Source of the DNA: an uncultured Clostridia bacterium | GTDB taxonomy: Bacteria; Bacillota; Clostridia; TANB77; CAG-508 | Assembly (NCBI GenBank): GCA_947628085.1 | Contig: CANQYM010000012.1 | Span: forward strand, 1-39,980 | Reading direction: 5' to 3' | Length of the DNA: 39,980 nucleotides | Shown here: positions 15,716-23,545 of the stretch, in pieces | How positions within the stretch are numbered: the first letter of the stretch is position 1 | Layout of the letters: every line of letters starts with the position of its first letter | Program-made: the position numbers and the translations under genes | Notes under the pieces: model-generated | The model's database searches: none | What the model saw: the letters and a program-made list of their open reading frames with translations, nothing else | What the model was told of the DNA's origin: nothing

Positions 15716-16444
15716 ATGAGCAAAGTAATAATAGTAACAGGAGCAAGTAGAGGCATAGGAAGAAATATAGCATATAATTTAGCAATAAATGGCTATACAG
15801 TTATTGCCAACTACAATAATTCCGAACAAGAAGCAATAAAACTTAAAGAAGAATTACATAATCAAGGAATAGAAATAGATATTTTTAAAGCCAATGTATC
15901 TAAAAGAGGTGAAGTTCAAAAGTTAGTAGAATTTGTTATTCAAAAGTATAATAAAATAGATGTATTAATAAACAATGCCGGAATTGCTCAAACAAAACTA
16001 TTTACAGATATAACAGATGAAGATTTTGAACAAATGCTAAAAACAAATTTATATTCAGCATTTTATGCAACACAGGAAGTTGTTAAATTTATGATAAGAG
16101 AGCATAAAGGAAGTATAATAAATATTTCTTCAATGCATGGAAAATCTGGAGCATCTTGTGAAGTACATTATTCTATTTCAAAAGCAGGCATAGATGGAAT
16201 GACAAAGGCTTTAGCAAAAGAATTGGGACCATCAAATATTAGAGTAAATTCAATAGCTCCAGGGGCAATCGATACAGATATGAACAAGAATTTAACAGAG
16301 GAAGATTGGAATATGCTTATTGAAGAAACACCACTTATGAAAAAAGGACAACCTATAGATATAACAAGATGTGTGAAGTGGCTTATAGAAGATGAATTTA
16401 CTACAGGGCAAGTAATTTCTGTTGATGGCGGAATGGTAATATAA
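15716..16444 (+). CDS. SDR-family oxidoreductase, FabG/YmfI-like
   Basis: A 242-aa short-chain dehydrogenase/reductase. It has the NAD(P) loop TGASRGIG, the structural NNAG, the catalytic Ser in INISSMHG, YxxxK in HYSISKAG, and the C-terminal TGQVISVDGGM. It is probably NADPH-dependent. Two roles fit: 3-oxoacyl-ACP reductase (FabG), or the EF-P 5-aminopentanone reductase YmfI, which has the same size. No fatty-acid gene cluster surrounds it. The ribosome site AAAGGAG just after the previous stop is over 30 nt from the ATG, with a hairpin AATCATAT/ATATGATT between them that could bring the two together. A terminator follows. Confidence 0.85.
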   Translation: MSKVIIVTGASRGIGRNIAYNLAINGYTVIANYNNSEQEAIKLKEELHNQGIEIDIFKANVSKRGEVQKLVEFVIQKYNKIDVLINNAGIAQTKLFTDITDEDFEQMLKTNLYSAFYATQEVVKFMIREHKGSIINISSMHGKSGASCEVHYSISKAGIDGMTKALAKELGPSNIRVNSIAPGAIDTDMNKNLTEEDWNMLIEETPLMKKGQPIDITRCVKWLIEDEFTTGQVISVDGGMVI

Positions 16445-16450
16445 AATAAA

Positions 16451-16478
16451 AAGCGAAGATATAATCTTCGCCTTTTTA
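16451..16478 (+). terminator. Terminator after the SDR gene
   Basis: AGCGAAGAT/ATCTTCGC stem with loop ATA, followed by CTTTTTAT. It sits between the SDR gene and the convergent CBM-like gene. Confidence 0.85.
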
Positions 16479-16494
16479 TATGTATTTAAAATTA

Positions 16495-16950
16495 TTAATC
16501 ATTATGTATTTTTTTCTTATAGTTACCAGTTATTAATCGTGGAAAGTAAGTTAATATTTTGTATATTGCAAGTTTTAATTTTTTTGACCAAATGTAAGTT
16601 CTACGAAGTCTTCTAACAGAAGTGTTCCCGTTTATAACAACTAGTGATGTTTCTGGTTTTTCAATTTCAAAAGTGTAGTTTTTTCCTCCATTGTTATCCC
16701 ATTTATCATCTTCATTTTTTATACAAAAATTAAAAGTACCTTTATCTAATAACTCTATTTCTGTTTGAAAGCCTAGTTCTGTTTTTTGCATTTCAGTTTC
16801 TACTAAATTTTCCCAGTTTTCTCCAAAACCATATCTTATAAAAACTTTTTTTGAATCATCTTGAAAAAATAGACCTGTATAAGAAATTTTTACACTGTTA
16901 CCAGCAATTAATCTATCTGTATTAAAAAATATATTTTTAACTAATTCCAT
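16495..16950 (-). CDS. Protein with starch-binding-type module (CBM25-like)
   Basis: A 151-aa protein with a single small beta-domain over residues about 5-95. The pattern VFIRYGFGENWENL...GFQTEIEL...FNFCIKNEDDKWDNNGGKNY resembles carbohydrate-binding module family 25, which binds alpha-glucans. There is no signal peptide, so a cytoplasmic role, perhaps sensing or binding storage glucan, is more likely than extracellular starch binding. The C-terminal ~45 residues are basic (SVRRLRRTYIWSKKLKL) and are not part of the module. AGGAG lies 6 nt before the ATG. It reads in the same direction as the XRE/S24 regulator upstream, 107 nt apart. Confidence 0.75.
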   Translation of the reverse strand: MELVKNIFFNTDRLIAGNSVKISYTGLFFQDDSKKVFIRYGFGENWENLVETEMQKTELGFQTEIELLDKGTFNFCIKNEDDKWDNNGGKNYTFEIEKPETSLVVINGNTSVRRLRRTYIWSKKLKLAIYKILTYFPRLITGNYKKKIHND

Positions 16951-17057
16951 AAAATTCTCCTATTTTTAAGTGAATAACTAAAAACATTATAGTATTAATA
17001 GAACGTATATTCAAGTAAGTTTTTTTATATTATAAAAATTTAATAATATTGTAATAA

Positions 17058-17624
17058 TTAAATATAAACACGTCCTATTATCTGAAATTGATTACGAGAA
17101 TTTATAGTAATATCCTTAAAATCTTTGTTATCAGCTCTTAAAATGAAAGTATCGTTTTTATATATCAATCTTCTAATAACATATTGATCATTTACTTTGA
17201 AAAGACCAATAGCGCGATTATCTATAAGTCCATTTATTTCTATGAAAGCATAAGAGCCTTCTTTAATCATTGGAGCCATAGCTGAATCTGGTACTTTATA
17301 AGCAAAAGAAGCATTAGAGAAATCTGATGGACAATTAATATAATCATCAAAATTTGAGATTGCTGGAACTTTATTATAAGAAATATGATCTATGTATCCG
17401 TATTCTATTTGCTCATCTGATAAGTTTTTGTCGTAAGTATACATTAATTGTTGGTAAGGTACATTTAAAGCATTACAAATTGATTTTAAAGCTTTGTGAC
17501 TAGGATTTCTTTCACCTTTTTCTATATGAGTTAAATGACCAATATTAATATCAGTTTGATTAGCAAGTTCCGTTTTTGTAATTCCTTTTTCTCTTCTTAA
17601 CTTTGAAATTACATCTCCTATCAT
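17058..17624 (-). CDS. XRE-type repressor with S24 (LexA/CI-like) C-terminal domain
   Basis: A 188-aa regulator. Residues 1-60 are an XRE helix-turn-helix (ISKLRREKGITKTELANQTD, HLTHIEKGERNPS). Residues about 85-188 form an S24-type domain. The usual catalytic pair appears lost: the residue directly before M-x-P is Ala115 (PDSAMAP) where Ser is expected, and the Lys before R-L is replaced by Arg151 (YVIRRL). It is therefore probably a non-cleaving ligand or partner sensor rather than a self-cleaving SOS repressor. The start is ATG 17624 with GAAGGGG 8 nt upstream; an upstream in-frame ATG at 17642 lacks one. It is divergent from the VanW-type gene, with an inverted repeat between them that may be its operator. 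Confidence 0.85.
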   Translation of the reverse strand: MIGDVISKLRREKGITKTELANQTDINIGHLTHIEKGERNPSHKALKSICNALNVPYQQLMYTYDKNLSDEQIEYGYIDHISYNKVPAISNFDDYINCPSDFSNASFAYKVPDSAMAPMIKEGSYAFIEINGLIDNRAIGLFKVNDQYVIRRLIYKNDTFILRADNKDFKDITINSRNQFQIIGRVYI

Positions 17625-17660
17625 TTTATAAACCCCTTCCATAATTTTATATAATATAAA

Positions 17661-17687
17661 TTTATTTAATGAATAAAATTAAATAAA
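17661..17687. promoter_or_regulatory. Possible operator: 10-bp inverted repeat
   Basis: TTTATTTAAT (17661-17670) and ATTAAATAAA (17678-17687) form a perfect inverted repeat with a 7-nt spacer. It lies 37 nt upstream of the repressor start codon, in the divergent intergenic region. Autoregulation by the XRE protein is an inference; the repeat is AT-rich and such repeats arise easily in this genome. Confidence 0.4.
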
Positions 17688-17744
17688 CTATATTTATACA
17701 CACATTATATATTTAAATTTTTTTATTGTCTAGTAGGAAAAATA

Positions 17745-17773
17745 TTGATAAATAAAAAAACTTGTGCTAAGAT
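17745..17773 (+). promoter_or_regulatory. Putative promoter of the VanW-type gene
   Basis: TTGATA (17745-17750), 17-nt spacer, TAAGAT (17768-17773), about 39 nt upstream of the ATG. Confidence 0.6.
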
Positions 17774-17811
17774 ATAAAAGTAACATACCCGCAGAAAGGA
17801 ATGATTTTTAA

Positions 17812-19755
17812 ATGTCTGCTGCTAAAAAGAAAAAAAGTAAGAAAAGTGCAAAGAAAAAGCAAAGTGCAAAAGTGCAAAATAAGAAGTTAGAAGCTAAAGC
17901 AGAAGAAAAAATAAAAGAAGAATCTAATGAAAAAGTTAATGAAGAAAATGTACCCGTAAAAGATTCAAAGGAAGATAGTAAAAAAGCTTCTAAAAAACAA
18001 AAAGATAGTGCTCAAGACAAAGAAAGCATATTAAAAAAAGAAACAGATAAGAAAACTTCTAAAAAGCAAAAAGATGAAGTTCAAGAAGATGAAAATGCTA
18101 TTCAAGAAGAAAATAAAGTAGAAAATGAAACAGAAGAAAAAAATAACGATAAACCTGAATATGTAAAGAAAATGATAATGAAGAAAAAAATAAAAACATA
18201 CATATTCATTATTTCTGCTGTTTTAGTAGTTTTAATAATTGCTTTTTCTACATTGTTTGCACTATTTAATATGAATAATAAAAATATAATAAAAGGAGTT
18301 TCTTTAAAGGGAATAGATATTTCAAATTTAAGCGAAGAAGATGCTAAAAATAAAGTAAATGAAGCAATAAATAAAGAATTAGTTCCAGAAATTATATTAA
18401 AATATGGCGAATATGAAAAGTCTATGAATGCAGAGCAAATAGAATATAAATATAAAGTAGAAGAAGGCGTTAAAAATGCCTATGAAATTGGTAGAAGTGG
18501 AAATATATTAAAGAATAACTATACTTTAATATTTAGTAATTTATTTGGGAAAAAAGCACCTATAGATTATACATATAATGAAGAATTATTAAATCAATTT
18601 ATAGATACTGCATCAGTTGAAATACCAGGAGTAGTTATTGAGCCATCTTATTATATAGAAGATTCAAAATTAATAATAAGTAAAGGAACAGATGGTGTAA
18701 AAGTAAAAAAAGATGAACTAAAAGAAAAAATTTTAGATGGCCTTTTCGAAAGAAAATATGAAGAAATAACAGATGAATATAAACAAGAAATTGAAATTCC
18801 TGTTGAAAATGCTAAAGCAAGCGAAATTGATTTAGATAAAATCTATTCAGAAATTCACACAGAACCAAGAGATGCATACTTTGAAGCAAATCCATATAAA
18901 ATATATCCAGATGTAGATGGTGTTGATTTAGCAATGTCTTTAGACGAAGCTAAAAATATATTAAACTCAGAAGAAAAACAAGAGTATAGTTTAGATTTAA
19001 ATATAACAAAAGCATCAAAAACAATAAATGATTTAGGCACAGAAGCATTTCCTTATTTAGTATCTTCATTTAGTACTAGATATGATGCAAGCAATACAAA
19101 TAGAAGTACAAACTTAGCTATTGCAGCAAACAAAATAAATGGAAAAGTGCTTATGCCAGGAGAAGAATTTTCTTATAACCAAGTTGTAGGAAAAAGAACA
19201 GTAGAAGAAGGATATAGGGATGCAGCAATTTATCAAGATGGAAAAGTAGTAGATGGATTAGCTGGTGGAATATGTCAAATATCTTCAACACTATATAATG
19301 CTGTTTTACTAGCAAATTTGGAAGTAACAGAAAGAACAAATCACTCATATACAACTTCTTATGTAGCAGCAGGAAGAGATGCTACGGTAGTTTGGGGAAC
19401 AAAGGATTTTAAATTTAAAAATTCAAGATCATATCCAATAAAAATAGAGGCAAGTGTAAGAAACGGTATAGCAGAATTCAAAATACACGGAGTTCAAGAA
19501 GAAAAAGAATATGAAATAAGAATATTACCTGTTACAACAGGTTCAATACCTTATACAACTTCTTATATTCAAGATCCTACATTAGCTCCGGGACAACAAA
19601 TAGTTTCTCAAGCAGGGCATGCAGGATATAGAGTAACAACATATAAAGAAGTAAGATATGATGGAGAAGTTATTTCAAAAGATGTTATAACAAACGACAC
19701 ATATAAACCAATGCAAACAGTAATTAGAGTGGGACCTAGTGTACCTGCTCAGTAA
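17812..19755 (+). CDS. Membrane-anchored VanW/G5-domain cell-wall protein
   Basis: A 647-aa protein anchored by one membrane segment (about residues 127-149, YIFIISAVLVVLIIAFSTLF). The extracytoplasmic part contains peptidoglycan-binding-like repeats, then a VanW domain from about residue 420 (STRYDASNTNRSTNLAIAAN, MPGEEFSYNQVVGKRT, GGICQISSTLYNAVLLANLE), then a G5-like C-terminal domain (TYKEVRYDGEVISKDVI). VanW-type proteins are linked to cell-wall metabolism in Gram-positives, but the biochemical activity is unclear. The roughly 125-residue cytoplasmic tail is extremely Lys/Glu-rich, with a repeated unit SKKQKD at about residues 60 and 84. A terminator shared with the convergent gene follows. 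AAAGGA lies 11 nt before the ATG. Confidence 0.88.
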   Translation: MSAAKKKKSKKSAKKKQSAKVQNKKLEAKAEEKIKEESNEKVNEENVPVKDSKEDSKKASKKQKDSAQDKESILKKETDKKTSKKQKDEVQEDENAIQEENKVENETEEKNNDKPEYVKKMIMKKKIKTYIFIISAVLVVLIIAFSTLFALFNMNNKNIIKGVSLKGIDISNLSEEDAKNKVNEAINKELVPEIILKYGEYEKSMNAEQIEYKYKVEEGVKNAYEIGRSGNILKNNYTLIFSNLFGKKAPIDYTYNEELLNQFIDTASVEIPGVVIEPSYYIEDSKLIISKGTDGVKVKKDELKEKILDGLFERKYEEITDEYKQEIEIPVENAKASEIDLDKIYSEIHTEPRDAYFEANPYKIYPDVDGVDLAMSLDEAKNILNSEEKQEYSLDLNITKASKTINDLGTEAFPYLVSSFSTRYDASNTNRSTNLAIAANKINGKVLMPGEEFSYNQVVGKRTVEEGYRDAAIYQDGKVVDGLAGGICQISSTLYNAVLLANLEVTERTNHSYTTSYVAAGRDATVVWGTKDFKFKNSRSYPIKIEASVRNGIAEFKIHGVQEEKEYEIRILPVTTGSIPYTTSYIQDPTLAPGQQIVSQAGHAGYRVTTYKEVRYDGEVISKDVITNDTYKPMQTVIRVGPSVPAQ

Positions 19756-19783
19756 TAGTGCACTAAGTAAAGAAAAAAGGTCA

Positions 19784-19818
19784 AAAAAAGATTCTAGAAA
19801 ACTTCTAGAATCTTTTTT
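19784..19818. terminator. Bidirectional terminator between VanW-type and DUF975 genes
   Basis: AAAAAAGATTCTAGAA (19784-19799) pairs perfectly with TTCTAGAATCTTTTTT (19803-19818). A and T runs on both sides make it work on either strand. Confidence 0.9.
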
Positions 19819-19828
19819 ATGTATTTTT

Positions 19829-20728
19829 TTATTCAACTGTATTTTCTGTTATTGTTTCTGCACTTCCTGATTGGTTTATTGAAGAGCTTGTTGGAATTAT
19901 ATCATTTAAGTCTTCATAAAAACTAATCATAGAGAAAGTAATGTAACATGATAATAAAAGAACTAATGCCATTGTAACAATTAAAGATATAATTGAACCT
20001 AAAAATGTACCAGTAACTAAACCTAAAGCATTAGTTAAAACAGCAGTTAAACCAAAGAAAAGAATTAAGAAAGCTAATACAATTAATAAAGCCCATCCAA
20101 TAAAAGAAAGAATTAAAAGAAAATATTTCTTTCTGTTTCCTGTCATCATTTCAGCGCTTTTTTCTACAATTTCTTTTCCAGTTAGCTCTGGATGATCACA
20201 AAGAATAAAATTTCCTAGTACATAATATAATGATTTTACTATAGCAAAAACATATGCTGCTATGAATATAATAAATGCTATAAATGGAAATGCTAGTGAT
20301 GCTCCTTTAACAGATGATGAAGCTCCTGTTATTGTAAGTGAAGCAAAACTAAAAGCAAGAAATATGTAAGATGCTAGAATCAAAAAAGCTGGTAATATTA
20401 ATTTTTCAAGAGTTCGACCCCAAACTTTCCAAGCATTATATATATTGTTAAATCCAGTTGAAACAAAAGAAAAAAATCCAACTTTTTCTCCACGATGAAG
20501 TTTAATCATTGATACCAAAAATCCAAAGGAAAGTGGTAAAGAAATAATTAATAATAAAAGTTCTAAAATAAATGCAATAAGTTGATTATTTAAAACATTA
20601 GCTATAATACTTAATGCAAAGCTTAAAAGAAAAGTAAAAAGAGCATAAGCAATAACCATACAAATGGCACTACTAAAATGTGCTTTTAATTTTCCTTTTG
20701 CATCTTTTTTTAATTCAGATATTGTCAT
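19829..20728 (-). CDS. DUF975-family membrane protein
   Basis: A 299-aa integral membrane protein with about six hydrophobic segments. The start (MTISELKKDAKGKLKAHFSS) and the loop MIKLHRGEKVGFFSFVSTGF match the DUF975 family of uncharacterised Firmicutes membrane proteins. A second conserved block lies around LVEKSAEMMTGNRKKYFLLILSFIGW. The C-terminus is Ser/Thr-rich. GGGGAGGA precedes the ATG closely. It is monocistronic, divergent from the HtrA gene and convergent with the VanW-type gene. The function is unknown. Confidence 0.8.
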   Translation of the reverse strand: MTISELKKDAKGKLKAHFSSAICMVIAYALFTFLLSFALSIIANVLNNQLIAFILELLLLIISLPLSFGFLVSMIKLHRGEKVGFFSFVSTGFNNIYNAWKVWGRTLEKLILPAFLILASYIFLAFSFASLTITGASSSVKGASLAFPFIAFIIFIAAYVFAIVKSLYYVLGNFILCDHPELTGKEIVEKSAEMMTGNRKKYFLLILSFIGWALLIVLAFLILFFGLTAVLTNALGLVTGTFLGSIISLIVTMALVLLLSCYITFSMISFYEDLNDIIPTSSSINQSGSAETITENTVE

Positions 20729-20867
20729 ATTTTTTCCTCCCCAAAAAAATTATATATATTTATTATATGTTTCTTTAAATAAAAAAACAATTACAGTATT
20801 ATAACAAAATTATTACGAATAAAAAAAGAAAAAATTGGAAATATATATGGTTGAAAGGAATAAAAAT

Positions 20868-21974
20868 ATGTATTATGAAACCAAAAAGGAAAGAAGAACC
20901 GATAAACTTATTTTAGTAATGTTTATGGGAACAGTAATTTTGCTTTTAAGTATTTTAATAATAAAGTTAAATGAAACGAGTAATCAAAGTTTTAATAATT
21001 ATGATGTAAATAAGTTATCCACTAATATTGAGAAAAATGTGGAAAAAGAGCAAGAAATATCAATAAACAATATAACAAAAAGTATAGTAGGAGTTTCAAA
21101 GTTAGAACAAAATGGAAATTCAATTTTTTTGGAAAATTCTCAAGAAAAATTAGGACTGGGAAGTGGTGTAATACTAAGTGATAATGGATATATTTTAACA
21201 AACCAACATGTTGCGGGAAACAAATACAGTAATTGCTTTATAACAACAGAAGATGGAAAAACATTTAACGGAAATGTGGTATGGGCGGATAATAATATTG
21301 ATTTAGCTATAATAAAAATATTAGCTAATAATTTAGATTATATAAAACTTGGTGATTCAGACCAAATTTCTTTAGCAGATGAAGTATACGCTATCGGAAA
21401 TCCAATAGGAATAGAGTTTCAAAGAACAGTTACTAAAGGAATTATAAGTGGAATTAATAGAACAATTAAAGTAGATGATGAAAACTATATGGAAGATTTA
21501 ATTCAAACTGATGCAACAATAAATGAAGGAAATAGTGGAGGAGCACTTATAAATAAAAACGGCGAGCTTATAGGAATTAATACAGTTAAAATAAGTGATG
21601 CAGAAGGAATTGGTTTTGCTGTTCCAATAAATATAATAAAACCAATTTTAGAAAAGCTAGTGGAAAATGGAAAATTTGAAGAGGCATATTTAGGGATTTA
21701 TGGATATGATAAAGAAGTAATACCTTATTTAGAATCAAATTTAAACATAGATAGTGGAGTGTATATATCAACTATTTTAAAAGATGGTGCTTTATTTAAT
21801 AAAGGAATATTAATTGGAGATATAATTACAAAAATAGATGGAAATAAAGTAAATAAAATGAACGACTTAAAAAAATATATTTATACTAAAAACCCAAAAG
21901 AAAAAGTAAAATTAACAATAAGAAGGAAAGACAAGGAATTTGAAACAGAAATAATTTTAGGGTATAAGCCATAA
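20868..21974 (+). CDS. htrA: Membrane-anchored HtrA/DegP-type serine protease
   Basis: A 368-aa S1C protease acting outside the membrane in protein quality control. One N-terminal membrane anchor (residues about 14-33) is followed by a linker, the trypsin-like domain and one C-terminal PDZ domain (about residues 265-365). The catalytic triad is His114 (TNQHV), Asp145 (NNIDLAIIK) and Ser223 (NEGNSGGAL). The start is ATG 20868 with AAAGGA 8 nt upstream; an in-frame TTG at 20835 lacks a ribosome site. Length and layout are as in Gram-positive HtrA. A terminator shared with the convergent DJ-1 gene follows. Confidence 0.93.
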   Translation: MYYETKKERRTDKLILVMFMGTVILLLSILIIKLNETSNQSFNNYDVNKLSTNIEKNVEKEQEISINNITKSIVGVSKLEQNGNSIFLENSQEKLGLGSGVILSDNGYILTNQHVAGNKYSNCFITTEDGKTFNGNVVWADNNIDLAIIKILANNLDYIKLGDSDQISLADEVYAIGNPIGIEFQRTVTKGIISGINRTIKVDDENYMEDLIQTDATINEGNSGGALINKNGELIGINTVKISDAEGIGFAVPINIIKPILEKLVENGKFEEAYLGIYGYDKEVIPYLESNLNIDSGVYISTILKDGALFNKGILIGDIITKIDGNKVNKMNDLKKYIYTKNPKEKVKLTIRRKDKEFETEIILGYKP

Positions 21975-22031
21975 TAAAAATATAGAAAACCTTTAATAAC
22001 TTAAAGTAAATTTAAGCTCAAAAGTTAAGAT

Positions 22032-22082
22032 AAAAAAAGAAAGTTAAAATTTGATTGTTCAAATTTTAACTTTCTTTTTTTA
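22032..22082. terminator. Bidirectional terminator between htrA and DJ-1 genes
   Basis: A 16-bp stem (22039-22054 with 22059-22074) is flanked by an A run on the left and a T run on the right, ending at the DJ-1 stop codon. Confidence 0.9.
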
Positions 22083-22652
22083 CTATTCTTTTTCTTCTTC
22101 AACCATACTCCAAAGCATTCCATCTTTTAGGGAATTACTATTTCCACCTAAGATGTCTACTAATTTATATGCAAATAATAAAGTGGTTGCAGGACCACGA
22201 CTTGTTATTAAATTTCCATCAACTACAACTAGTTCATCAACATAATTTGAATCTTCTAAAAGCTTCTCAAAATCTTCTCCTGGGTAAGAAGTTAAGTATC
22301 TATCTTTTTCAATTCCAGCAGAAGTTAATACCATTGCAGGAGAAGCACATATAGCTGCAATATATTTATTATCCATTTTATCAAATTTTCTTATTGTTTC
22401 TAGAACTTTACTATTTTCTGATAAGTATTTTGCTCCAGGAAGCCCTCCGGGGCAAACAATCATATCATAATTATCAATATCATCTGTTAATAATTTATCT
22501 GCTTTAACTGGAATTTTATGAGCCCCAACAACCATTTCTTCTGCAATGCTTACGGTATCACAATAAATGTTTGCTCTTCTTAAAACATCAACAACAGTTA
22601 AAGCTTCTATTTCTTCGAATCCATTTGCAAGTAAAACTGCTACTTTTTTCAT
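22083..22652 (-). CDS. DJ-1/PfpI family protein (YajL/ThiJ-like)
   Basis: A 189-aa single-domain DJ-1 superfamily protein. The conserved Glu lies in LLANGFEEIEAL and the nucleophilic elbow Cys in YIAAICASPAMVL; CPGGLPGA and TSRGPATT complete the family signature. Members act as oxidative-stress-linked chaperones, glyoxalases or deglycases, with the exact activity debated. AGGAGG precedes the ATG. It is monocistronic, divergent from the broken sirtuin gene. Confidence 0.9.
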   Translation of the reverse strand: MKKVAVLLANGFEEIEALTVVDVLRRANIYCDTVSIAEEMVVGAHKIPVKADKLLTDDIDNYDMIVCPGGLPGAKYLSENSKVLETIRKFDKMDNKYIAAICASPAMVLTSAGIEKDRYLTSYPGEDFEKLLEDSNYVDELVVVDGNLITSRGPATTLLFAYKLVDILGGNSNSLKDGMLWSMVEEEKE

Positions 22653-22798
22653 AAGATACCTCCTTAATAATTAATTACAAAAACATTATAACACTTTTGT
22701 AAGAATTTGAATATAAAATTATTCGACAAATATATTGTTTTTCTATTTAAAATGTTATATAAAAAATATATAAATTATACTTTGTAAGAAGGTTTTTT

Positions 22799-23522
22799 AT
22801 GTTAAAAGAAATTGAAGAATTTAAAAAAATGATTAAAGAAAGTAATAACATTGTTTTCTTTGGTGGAGCAGGAGTTTCAACGGAAAGTGGTATACCAGAT
22901 TTTAGAAGTAAAGATGGGCTATATAATCAAAAGTATGATTATCCACCAGAAGAAATATTAAGTCATACTTTTTTTATAAATAAAACAGAAGAATTTTATA
23001 AGTTTTATAGAGACAAAATGAATTCTTTAAAATATGAGCCTAATATTACTCATATAAAATTAGCTGAACTTGAGAAAAAAGGAAAGCTAAAAGCTGTTAT
23101 AACTCAAAATATTGATGGTCTTCATCAAAAAGCTGGTTCTAAAAATGTTTTAGAATTACATCGGAAGTGTACTTAGAAATTATTGCATGAACTGTAAAAA
23201 GTTTTACGATGCAAATTATGTTTTTGAGAGCAAAGAAATACCAAAATGCTCTTGCGGAGGCACAATAAAACCAGATGTTGTATTATATGAAGAAGGATTA
23301 GATGATAATACAATAATGAATTCTATAAAGGTAATACTAAATGCAGATGTGTTAATTGTTGCGGGAACATCACTTACAGTATATCCAGCAAGTGGCTTAA
23401 TTAATTATTATAGGGGAAATAAACTAGTTTTAATAAATAGAGATGCAATACCTTTTGATTATAAAGCAAATTTAGTTATAAATGAAAGCTTAGGAAAAGT
23501 ATTTGAAAATTTAGAAATATAA
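22799..23522 (+). pseudogene. cobB: NAD-dependent sirtuin deacylase (CobB/SIR2) split by a one-base frameshift
   Basis: Two consecutive frames encode the two halves of one SIR2 protein. The first (22799-23176) has the NAD loop GGAGVSTESGIPDFRS, TQNIDGLHQKAG and the catalytic His in LELH, then ends in RKCT and a stop. The second continues with the zinc-binding Cys (NYCMNC, CSCGG) and VAGTSLTVYPASGL. Omitting the C at 23162 restores an unbroken LELHGSVLRNYCMNC, exactly the family consensus. So one extra base, right after the catalytic His codon, breaks an otherwise intact gene of about 240 codons. It may be a real recent mutation or a sequencing or assembly error. AAGAAGGT precedes the ATG. Confidence 0.9.
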
Positions 23523-23545
23523 AGTATAGGAGAGATTTATTTTTT

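Noticed and set aside
22799..23522. Programmed frameshift in the sirtuin gene
   Set aside because: There is no slippery run or stimulatory structure at 23162, and the change needed is loss of one inserted base within a unique sequence. A mutation or sequencing error fits better.
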